Shown piece after piece: positions 17,843-27,436 of a stretch of 64,000 nucleotides of DNA. The notes beneath the pieces are model-generated. The model was not told the origin of the DNA, ran no database searches, and saw nothing but the letters and a program-made list of their open reading frames with translations. The stretch is taken from positions 16,692,817 through 16,756,816 of the forward strand of contig NC_064756.1 of NCBI RefSeq assembly GCF_011397635.1, read 5' to 3'. Each line of letters starts with the position of its first letter. The stretch's first letter is position 1. The position numbers were made by a program, and so were the translations under genes. Source of the DNA: Epinephelus fuscoguttatus. Taxonomy: Eukaryota; Chordata; Actinopteri; Perciformes; Serranidae.

Positions 17843-19150
17843 TGGGGGCCGTGTGGGATATGACTTATCACATTGTATGACACCGAACAATAAACTTAAA
17901 CCAATTTATGAAGCGTCAATGCGTTTATGGTTAGCCTGTCGTGGTTGCTCAGTTGTCTCCGCAGCCAATTCCCTCTCTAGTCCTATACATCAAAGTGACG
18001 CTCACTCTGGTGACATCTCCGTAAAAGTGATCGGAATCAAATCAAAGCTTTTAATCTCACCAATCACCGTCACATCTGGACGTTTTCCCCCACATAAAGA
18101 CTTCTGTGGCTGAGCTGCACTTGTTTCCACGAGCCGTTTGAGGGGCAGTGAAACAATATTGACCGGCTGCGAGGCAACATTATGGTTTATGAGCAGCTTC
18201 AGCTGCTCATAAACTGTATTTCAGTCACATGTTTATATATTTATTATTACCAAGTGTTTTGGCATTAAGTAATCGTATAGGCTGTAATATCCCAAAAATA
18301 ATCAGACATTAGACTCTCTCAGAGCAGAAAGGATTTCTGTATGTGTGTGTGTTTTTTTAGGTGCGTCCATCATCGGACAATTTTCAAATTTCAGTTGCAA
18401 CCCGGGCGATTGCTCATTTATATTATTATTATTATTATTATTATTTTTCTTCATCTCTTCAGGCCTATAGACACTGCATTCATAGTCTGGCGTTCAAACC
18501 CTCAAATTCTTAATCACTCTCAATCTTCCGTCTGAATGCAAATATAGGATAAAAGGAATAAAATACCACAAATGAATATACTTTGCAAACCAGACGTGGT
18601 TTAAGGGCACTTTTAGAGGCTGATAGGCCGGGCTACTTTCTTGTTTTGAATTATAGCACACGCATTTCTTCACTATAGTGGAAAAAGAGGGGAAATATGA
18701 TCATTTCAGAGGGACAATAAGCATAGACGTGCCTGTCTTGGTTGAAAGGATTTTATTTCTACCTGGAGAGTTTAAGAGCTAATTAAAGTCACAAAAGACG
18801 CAGTTTATATATTTATCTAAAGGGAATATGTTAGCTTAAAGAAACTAACACTTTATTTTGGTCATATTTGGGCCAAGAAAAGACTAGACTCACCAGAATT
18901 AGCACCGTCCGATAAAGGAAACACCGACTTTATAAGTGTTTTAAATGAAGAAGCCGTTGGTTTTTTAGACTGACTGTTTAACTCTGCTGACACCTGCGAG
19001 CTCGCGGTGCTGTGGAGCGCGTGGGCGGTGCAGTGAGCGGTGGGAGGGAGGGAGAGGGAGGGGGGCGTCAGTGTCCACGCTCACTCACTGGTGGCATTGT
19101 CATGGAAACTAGACCACCGCCTCGCTATTGTCTTGCGCTCTGCCAAGTTT
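12881..19150. other. Repeat-poor 5' flank of PHOX2A
   Basis: No gene is seen. Unlike the preceding 7 kb, this stretch has few recognisable transposons. It alternates AT-rich tracts containing homeodomain-core motifs (for example TAATTAATTA near 15610) with CpG-rich patches (about 13690-13880 and 17415-17580, the latter rich in gcgcgc/cgcacg). The composition is what one expects for the regulatory flank of a developmental transcription factor. Individual elements cannot be called without alignment to other fish. Confidence 0.5.
17750..17841. repeat. (TG)46 pure microsatellite upstream of PHOX2A
   Basis: An uninterrupted 92-bp TG/CA run about 1.7 kb upstream of the PHOX2A start. It is the longest perfect dinucleotide array in the window and a candidate Z-DNA-forming, highly variable locus. 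Confidence 0.97.
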
Positions 19151-19152
19151 AT

Positions 19153-19158
19153 TATAAA
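19153..19158 (+). promoter_or_regulatory. TATA-like box, probable PHOX2A core promoter
   Basis: TATAAA in the context gtttattataaacacagcg, followed by GC-rich sequence. Initiation about 25-30 bp downstream would give a 5' UTR of about 390 bp. The actual start site is not determinable from sequence alone. Confidence 0.45.
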
Positions 19159-19351
19159 CACAGCGCGAGCCGCAGCGCGCTGTCAAACGGAGCGCGAGAG
19201 CAGAGCGAAGTGCAGAGCGAAGTGCAGTCCAGGGAGGAAAACTGAAGGGAGGAGAAACCAGGGAGCAGGAGTAAGTCAAGAAGAAGGAGAATAAAGAGCT
19301 GTGAGAGAAAAACATCTGGATTATTTACCAAGAAACGTGAAAAACAGCCGC

Positions 19352-19378
19352 ATGACAGCGAGTTTACCACAAAGCTGA
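19352..19378 (+). other. Short upstream ORF in PHOX2A 5' leader
   Basis: ATG at 19352 opens an eight-codon frame closed by TGA at 19376-19378, about 200 bp before the PHOX2A start. It would be translated only if transcription starts upstream of it, as the TATA-like box suggests. An effect on translation is speculation. Confidence 0.35.
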
Positions 19379-19577
19379 CAGGAAGTTTTTGGAGAGACGA
19401 ACCAACAGTCCGTGGAGATACTGGAGAGACACACCAACTGTGACTAGTCTGAACAGTATTCACTCCATCTCCTGAAATAAAAGGCGGCTGCAGACCCACC
19501 CGAGCTCCTCTGCTCTGATATCACTTCGTCGTTTTTTTTTTTGGTTCGCAGCCCGGTGTTTGCACCGGCTGATCTCC

Positions 19578-20363
19578 ATGTATAAGATGGATTACTCCTA
19601 CCTGAACTCCTATGACTCCTGCATGGCGGCCATGGAAGCGTCGGCCTACGCGGACTTCAGCTCGTGCAGCCAGGCCAGCTCCTTCCAGTACAACCCGATC
19701 CGGAGCGGACCCTTCTCCAACCCGGGCTGCACCCCGCTCAGCACGGCCAGCTGCACCCTGGGAGCCCTGCGGGAGCACCAGCCCACACCTTACTCCTCAG
19801 GTACAGGAGCCTCTCATTTATTCCTCTGACGCTCTGCAGGGATGTAAAGAAAAGTTATGGGATGCTGTTCATTATGATAATAATTCCATTTAAAAAGCGA
19901 GGAAAGAAAATGTTATAAAGTCATGCATTTTTGTCTCCATGTGGCTCAAACTGCGACACAGTTTCCATCGACATTACATAAAAAAGAAAAAAGGCAATAT
20001 CTAATAGTCAATTCTAGTTTTCGTTATTGATGACCTAACCATCCACAGCTTAAATCCCAAATGGGTTTACATGGATTTAATCGTATTAGACTTCATTTCT
20101 GATTTAAAATGAAATAACTGATAAAAAGAAGAGATATATTTGCATGCTATATTAGTGTAATAATTTACATTTTGATGTTATTATTTAATTTTTTGACATT
20201 GTATTTCCTTACTCACTTGGACAACAGCCTTTCTATATACGTGTCAATATATGTACACACACACAATATGATAATAAAAAATAAAATAAAATAAAATAAA
20301 ATAATAATAATAATAATAATAATAAATTTTCTAAAAAAATCGAAATCAGTCTTGAAGGATCAC

Positions 20364-20418
<55 letters not shown>

Positions 20419-21532
20419 TTGGCCATAGGCCCACCTGACAGACAAACTGGGCGTATAATTTATTCATATGCAGATATAATTCTGGCCAATTCTTAATTTT
20501 AAATTTTTTACATTTATAATTTTAAACTCACTATTCATTTTGTTTTTCTTTTATTTAAAGCAGTGACATTTTTGTATTTTTTATTTCTTTATTTTAATTT
20601 TTTCTTTTTTTGTGTGTGTATTGTGAAATTTCTATATTAGCCGTGACCTAATAACCAAAATAACCAAAATCCATTTTTAGTTGCAAACTAACATTGTGGT
20701 TATACTGATTAAAGTGTACTTCCTGCATTAAAATGTAGGCTATAATTGTAAAACATTTTCTAAATTGAATAAACAGCCTAATTAGTTTTAAGCCTGTAAT
20801 TAATTTGAGGCTTGATCATATTTTAACAAAAACTGTGAGCCAATATTATAAAACAAAAACATAACGGACTAAATAGAATAAAACATGTAAAAAGAATGAA
20901 TAAACCAGCCTTATAAAGGCGATATTGCCTTTTCAGCATTTGTTATAAATCGGCCTGTTATGGGCCTCCAGCATATTATATGATCTTATTGGCACTGAGC
21001 GCGATGCAATCAGTTTATCAATACATAAATCCGCTTTTCGCAAAACAACAACCAGCCTATTGTGTTAATATAGTCGGTTAGTGATCGATCAAAAACATCT
21101 GTTTATGAAATATTTCCTAATACCGCCTTTTAACAGTTCTATTGTTAAAAAAAATCCTTAGAGTTCAGACGCGTCTGTGTCATTTACGCACAGCCTCTCC
21201 ATGTTTTCAGCGGTAATCAATGGCCTGTTGTTTTAAAGCGCCAATCAGACCATTTTAAATGCTGCTTCCCGACCACTAAAAGGACATCATTTTTCCCTTT
21301 CAGTCCCTTACAAGTTTTTCTCGGACCCCTCCGGCCTGAACGAGAAGAGAAAGCAGCGGCGCATCAGGACCACCTTCACCAGCTCCCAGCTGAAGGAGCT
21401 GGAGCGGGTCTTCGCCGAGACGCACTACCCGGACATCTACACCCGAGAGGAGCTGGCGCTGAAGATAGACCTGACCGAGGCGCGGGTACAGGTGAGAGGA
21501 ACAGGCTTTTCTTCTTTTACCTGAAGCAAGAG

Positions 21533-21571
<39 letters not shown>

Positions 21572-22102
21572 AAATATTAATTTTACCTTTGTGTGTGTGT
21601 TTACCAGGTTTGGTTTCAGAACAGGCGTGCCAAGTTTCGTAAGCAGGAGCGTGCAGCCAACGCCAAAGCCAACAGCTCTGGTGGCACCACAGGCAGCAGC
21701 TCCAGCAGCAGCTCTGGAGGGAAGAAGGGCGGGGAGCTGAGATCTTCATCCGATGATGACGAGTCCAAAGAATCCACCTGCAGCCCCACACCTGACAGCA
21801 CGGCCTCCCTGCCCGGCTCTGCCAATGGAAACCTGGGCAGCCCTGCCAGCCTGAGCCCCAGCCCGGCTCCTGCCAACAACGGCTATGTTAACACCTCCAG
21901 CTCTCCGGTCCTCCAAGGGCTGAAGCCGCCCAGCTGGTCCAGCCTGGGGCCGTCCAACCCGGCCGTGGCCCAGCCCGCTGCCCAGACTCAGGAGATTCTG
22001 AAGGCCTGGCAGCCGGCGGACAGTATGACCGGGCCCTTTGCCGGAGTCCTGTCCTCCTTCCACAGAAAACCCAACCCCGCCATCAAGACGAATCTGTTCT
22101 GA
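19578..22102 (+). CDS. phox2a: Paired-like homeobox transcription factor PHOX2A (3 exons)
   Basis: PHOX2A is a nuclear paired-like homeodomain factor that specifies autonomic and noradrenergic neurons. Coding exons 19578-19800, 21304-21491 and 21608-22102 (stop 22100-22102) join in frame to 301 residues. The N-terminus [12 protein letters not shown] and the sequence before the homeodomain (YSSVPYKFF) are typical of PHOX2. The homeodomain spans about residues 92-151, with the helix-3 core [14 protein letters not shown] split by the last intron as in the family and Gln at homeodomain position 50. A Ser/Gly-rich linker, the motif [20 protein letters not shown] and the C-terminus [14 protein letters not shown] point to PHOX2A; PHOX2B ends differently and carries poly-Ala, absent here. 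ATG 19578 gives a PHOX2B-like MYKMDYS start; ATG 19587 (MDYS, A at -3 and G at +4) has the better initiation context and matches the human start. Confidence 0.97.
20273..20415. repeat. Microsatellites in PHOX2A intron 1
   Basis: An (AAAAT)n/(AAT)n tract (about 20273-20325) and a CA array (about 20366-20415) lie in the first intron. The rest of the intron (19801-21303) is AT-rich with scattered TAATTA cores. No hidden exon is seen. Confidence 0.9.
21532..21570. repeat. (CTAT)n tetranucleotide repeat in PHOX2A intron 2
   Basis: About nine CTAT units occupy a third of the short 116-bp second intron. They end about 37 bp before the acceptor of the exon that encodes homeodomain helix 3. Confidence 0.95.
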
Positions 22103-23850
22103 AGCACAGAGGAAGAGGAAATGAGAAACAAACTGTCGACTGGAGCAGCGAGGACTTTCTAGCTTTTGTTGAGAGTCAGGACTTACCCATTATAACAGTG
22201 AATTCACCGGTGCAGTCAGAGGCCCTCTGTTACTCTCCAAAAAACTATCCTCTCAACCTGATTCAAAGCTCAGATAGTAAAGTCAAAGGTCTGATCACCA
22301 TGTCTCACCCCAAATTATTATGCAACTGCACCTGCAAAACTCTGGACATGGTCAGTTTTCTTCCAGCGATGAATCACTTTCACCCCAAAATCACTCTCCC
22401 TCAGACAAAACTCAATTTCATGATGCAACACTCTGCATGTACAGACCCTTAAACGTCACTGTCAAAAGGATTTTAACCAAATCAGATCTGCTTGGACTGA
22501 TAAACATATCAGACACACATTCATACCCAGCCTTTGTCTTTTCTTGCTAACTTAAACTCACATTCCCACACTCGCTGCATTGCATCAGAGCCACAGCACT
22601 CTGATGAGCATGGCAGTCAGGTACGAGTTTAAAGCAGAAATCTAAACATCACGCTCCAGTCTCTGCTGGGGAAACAAAACAAACTTTTACCCTCAAGCAC
22701 AACTTCCTCTAAGCTCCCCTGACACACAGAACAGGGTCCCCCCCCTAAGTCTCTTTGCCGAGCAGAGCAGGGCACCCCAAAATCCAATTAGAGCCTCCGG
22801 GTCCAGACCAGACACCTCCCCAAGTTCATCCCTTCTTCCTCCTTCTTTACTGTATCCAGTCCTGACTCCCCTGCTCTCATCCTCAATGTGAGCCCTCGCC
22901 TCAACTCCCCCCCCAGCCTTCACTCTCTCTGCCCCATCATGCCTTTCTCTACCAAACAGTGGGCACTTTGTTAAAAGTCAGCAAGGAAACACAGATGGAG
23001 AACTTCCCTGCCCTGGTCTTTGGGTGGAGGGAGGTGAGAAGATATACGCAGAGCAGAGAGTAACCCACAAATATGTCAATCTAAGTATAACTGACTTATA
23101 CTGTTGGTACCACAACTGGTTTCTCACTTTTTGGTGATTCTTCTGCTGGACTGATGGGAGCCAAATGAGTTTGTGTGCTTCAGTCTGATGGTACGAACTC
23201 TATCGGACTTACAACTCATCCTCCACTCTGACTCTTTCATCAGTTTCTTCATAAACTCTCACACAGCTGACAAATATGGGACGATCTTTCTCAGAAATGC
23301 AACGCAAGCTGGCAATATAGAGAGAGATGCAGGCTGTTACTGGAGTTTTCAACTGTATGTCCATCAATACTCTGATTTTGTTCCTGTTGACCTCCATCTT
23401 TTTTTTTTTCAAAAAAGGCAAAAGAAGCAGCCGTTTGTACTTTCTCTGACCTTGCAAAGTTGCTTGTGTATCACCTCTGTTTCATTTTGTAGCAAAAACA
23501 CTGAAACAAGACTGATTTCAGAGCTGACTTTTTGAAGAGGGTTTACTCTGGAAATCTACTCGAAAAGGGATGAAAAAAAAAACATGTATTTATTAATATT
23601 CTTTATTATGTCGGTGAGGAAACCCACACATTTATTTGAACTGCTCCATGAGATTTTGTGACTGTAAATTCCGTAATTAGTAATATAAATATTAGGTAGC
23701 CCTTTGTTTCTTTTCTCTCACATTGCTTTACAGATTTATTTCATTGCGGAGCATCTGTCTCACAGACCAACACGTCCATGAAAACTATGAAAAGACAGAA
23801 GCTCTAGTGAATGAGAAGTTATAGCACTACTCTGAATATTCTAATAAATC
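22103..23850 (+). other. Probable PHOX2A 3' UTR
   Basis: This follows the PHOX2A stop with no coding signal, Alu-like repeat or transposon. AT-rich sequence with TATTTAT/TTATTATG motifs sits at 23585-23620. The end is inferred from the AATAAA at 23843; a longer form could end after the AATAAA near 23988. Confidence 0.5.
23843..23848 (+). terminator. Candidate PHOX2A polyadenylation signal AATAAA
   Basis: AATAAA about 1.74 kb after the PHOX2A stop, the first strong canonical hexamer on this strand. Another lies about 145 bp further on. cDNA data would be needed to choose between them. Confidence 0.45.
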
Positions 23851-24295
23851 TACATTATGGAAGCACTACATGACGCCTTCAGTGATCTGGTTTCTTGTGT
23901 GACGAGTGTTGTGTGTAATGTGCAGACCTCAGAAACTAAAGCTGTTTTCATGAACACTAAAAGTTACGAGCTCCTGAAATCATGCTCTAATAAAAACTTC
24001 TTTTCATTTTACCGTACACTCTCCCTTTCTCGGCTACAGCTCATGGACCATAACTGCCTCATCCTCTCAGCTGTCCCTGCAGACGACAAAAAAAGGGAGA
24101 AAATGAGCAAATGTAGAAAATAAGGAAAGATATTAGATTTTAATTGAAAAAAAAAATACATGAGCAAACTTACATTAACTTAACATAACCAAAAAGAGGC
24201 GACTACATTAAGGAACAAGATAAAATGGAGTGTGTCAGAGAAATGGCATCATTTTTCCACTCATGCACAAAAATACAAACACACACACGCACACG

Positions 24296-24327
<32 letters not shown>

Positions 24328-26977
24328 CACACTCACACACACAGGTGAGAACACTGAGAGGCCAAAAAAATGCTTAAAAAGACATCAGATTTGACACGTC
24401 TGAACGGCAGATCCACATTCTCTGCAATTGTTTGGCTGTTAAAAAAATTAGACAAATTGTACAACACATAACACAGGCAAGTGCTGAATCTAATGTTGAA
24501 CGTGAGCAACATAACACACGGATGTTTTGGGGTCACGATGAAAATTACACAAACAATGAAACTGCTACAATCACATATTGAGTCCCGACTATGCAACGAC
24601 ACATTGAGTTTAGAGTTCTACTTTAAAGGACACATCATCTCTTAAAACAACTATAAACTGGTTTATTGGCTTGGCTTCTAGTCTCGCTGGCAGAAGAGGA
24701 GGCAGGATTTAAATTAAGAACATACAAAGGCAGTCTAACACTAACAGGTGAGTCAACTCTATGACTTCTATCCGCTCAAGAACAACATATCAACAAACAA
24801 TTCCTTTCACTGGACATGGCTTGGTTTTGTCTTATTTCCCCAAAGTTTACACAATCAGCATCTACTGATGAGGTTAATGGAGTAGCAGCACCACCTGCTG
24901 GTTACATCAGGGAACAACAACATCACCCAAACCATGTCCTGCTGGAACCTGACTTTTCTGTGTTGAATCTATCATGACAGGTGACATTTCCTCCCATGTG
25001 TAATCCAAAAACTAGACTGTGTCTCTTGTAATTTAACACAAGAACCAAATAAAATCAATGTAAGAAAAATCTCTATTACAGAAAAAAATGTTTTGGTGAC
25101 AAATGGTTTCTCCGAGACAATGACAATATGATGGCTTAGTAAATCTCCAGTGGGATAATCATTCGTTAATCTATTTGGTTACCATAAAATGAAATGAGTG
25201 ATGTGACATAAAGCCCATCAAACCTGGGTCATAAGATGCTAAAATAAGATTTGCCTTCTTCTCTTAATTGAAATTAAATTTCCTCTCAGACAATTTAAGT
25301 GTGAGTATGAGAAATGTGTGCTGGGTAAAACCTTCAGGGTGACATTTCACTTTGGTACAGCATTTATTACCACATGTTCGCTGATTTTACTGCCTTAATC
25401 TAGTAGATTTTCTCGACCAATGAACCAAACACAGATTGTGCAAAGAATCCGAATGATGCATTTGCCACTTGTCAGTGTTTAAAGGTATACTACGCAGGAC
25501 AGTAAAAATGCTGGTCAGCAGAAATGAAAGTAAAAGCTGACCCCAGATGCACTCTCATTTGGTGTTTTGCCTCGCTATATGTGTTTTTACTGCGCTGTGC
25601 TTCTTTGATGCCTACTGCTTACAGTCTGGCACCTGGTCACTACATTCATAAAGCCCTGACCTCACCTGACCACTAAGGGGTAAATGACTATAAACATCTT
25701 GGGCACAGAAAATAAGAAAACACAGGCAGATAAACACACCGCCACACACTTCTGATAATTGTGAGGGATTACTTCTATATGAGTCTACACATTGTTCTCA
25801 AGGAGAATCCTGTGTGGTATATCTTGAAATTACTTCCAGATTTCTGGGGAAAAAAACATTCTCAGTTTCTAATAATGTAATCAACTTGTCACAATCTGCA
25901 AGTGTCAGAAAAAAAAATCTAAAATCTCAGTGTTGAGTGTGAACAAATCAGACATCAGGGGTGCTGTGGTGATTAAATGTTGTGCCACGGTGAAATATGC
26001 ACTTTTAGCTCCACTGGGACCGGTTTGGTTGGTTTGCTCCATATTCCCTTTATCATTAAAAAAAACAAAAAACATAAAACCATAAATACATGCAGAGACT
26101 CTGAGACAATAAACGCCACCATTTTAAAAAACAGTGGCCGAAACATCATCACGAAAGTACAAAATTTGAGAAATGCGAGTTGATCTCACTTTGGCCTGAC
26201 TTGAGTCAGGACTAGCTCCACTCCTGTCTCACCACTTCCTCTCCGCCTCCATCACAGAAGCAAGGGCGTTCCTCTGCCTGAGCTGTGGGCTGAAATTACC
26301 CTTGAGTGCTCTCTAACAATTCCCAAATTGTTTCCCCACATGTGACCATTAGTGGGGGAAAAACCTGAGACTCAGAGAAGTACACATTGTTGTTAAAAGT
26401 GTCTGAACTGCTTTTCAGGCTCTGGTTTCCCACAAAAAAAGCCCTCTTCTCAGTTAGCTTTAAACTCGACAGTCTGCATTCCCCGTATCTGAGGAATCTC
26501 AAACTCTATCTCACCTCAGTTAAGGTTTCTCAGGGCAAAGAAAGGAAAACAAGCTTCACCACTCGCTTGAAGCTGCAGGTCAGAGGTGAAGGCATCAGCT
26601 GCTCTTCACGTGAGTCTTATCTCCAATTCTGTCTGGCCAGGACAAATAATGTTATCTCATCCTGCATCTTCTCACTAGGTGTCAAGCCGAGGGTTATGTA
26701 GTGACGCTAAAAAGGACTGAAATGATTCTCATTAAATAAGGCCACCTCTACGACAACAACAACACACATACAGTACATGTGAAAAACAATGGTGGTTCTA
26801 CAAGTGTTTTTTTTTTCTTGAAAGTACAAATGAAGTGCAATTTCTCTCAGAAGGCACAGTCTGGCATCAATTGGCACGTTCCAGCTCGGTTCAGTTCAGT
26901 TCAGCTGAGATTTGGCCTCTTGGGACACGGTGTGGTGCCGGGCCAGTTTGGACCAGTCGTAGACCAGTTTCAAACAG
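23851..26977. other. Convergent intergenic region between PHOX2A and INPPL1
   Basis: The PHOX2A and INPPL1 3' ends face each other here. It contains a CA array (about 24279-24343), reverse-strand AATAAA candidates (for example 24662-24667) that could end a long INPPL1 3' UTR, and a repeat-like stretch near 25480-25650. No additional gene is seen. Confidence 0.6.
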
Positions 26978-26983
26978 TTTATT
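26978..26983 (-). terminator. AATAAA overlapping the INPPL1 stop codon
   Basis: On the minus strand the last codons read CAG AAA TAA followed by A, so the hexamer AATAAA spans the stop. Use of this signal would give almost no 3' UTR. It may be coincidental, and reverse-strand hexamers further downstream are alternatives. Confidence 0.3.
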
Positions 26984-27025
<42 letters not shown>

Positions 27026-27436
27026 TGAGGCTCTCCAGCAGTATCCGCTTGTGGGCAGGGTCGAGCACTCCTGCCTCCTCCAGGTCCTCCTCGGTGATGT
27101 CACTGCAAAAACAATTATTATTATTCAACAATGACAATTTACGCAGAAGAATGACAATAGAGATTATTTTTTTAATTCCACAGACTAAATTTGCTGCTCT
27201 TACATTAGACATTTTACTGTTAATTATTTTCAGTCTACAGCAACAGCTTTCATTTTTATCCACTGCATGAATGTCAACATGTCTGAGTGTGAGTGTATGT
27301 ACCTGAGGAACTCCAGGTCATCCCAGCCGTTGTGTAGAAGTCCCTGCTCATATCTCTCCAGTCCCAATCTCTGAAGCCACTCCCCCACTGAGGACTCCCC
27401 GACAGACAAAGATGAACTACTGCTGCCCCAAAGTGC
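26979..27436 (-). CDS. inppl1: INPPL1 exons 26-27: SAM domain and polyglutamine C-terminus
   Basis: Residues about 1189-1273. The SAM domain is recognisable from [28 protein letters not shown] and [20 protein letters not shown]. In mammals this domain binds other SAM proteins such as EphA2 and ARAP3. Helix 5 (RILLESLR) runs straight into 13 glutamines and a final lysine, where human SHIP2 ends with a short non-repetitive tail. The junction between the two exons (AG + T, Ser) sits inside the domain. Confidence 0.95.

Noticed and set aside
17645-18113. Val-Cys and Thr-His repeat proteins around 17.7-18.1 kb
   Set aside because: They are translations of the (TG)46 array in different frames and on both strands.
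22103-26978. An additional gene between PHOX2A and INPPL1
   Set aside because: No frame shows a conserved domain or paired splice sites, and human synteny has none expected here.
26779-27270. 163-codon plus-strand open frame rich in Cys
   Set aside because: It is the antisense of the INPPL1 last exon. The Cys run is the CTG strand of the CAG repeat, and no homology or splice structure supports a gene.
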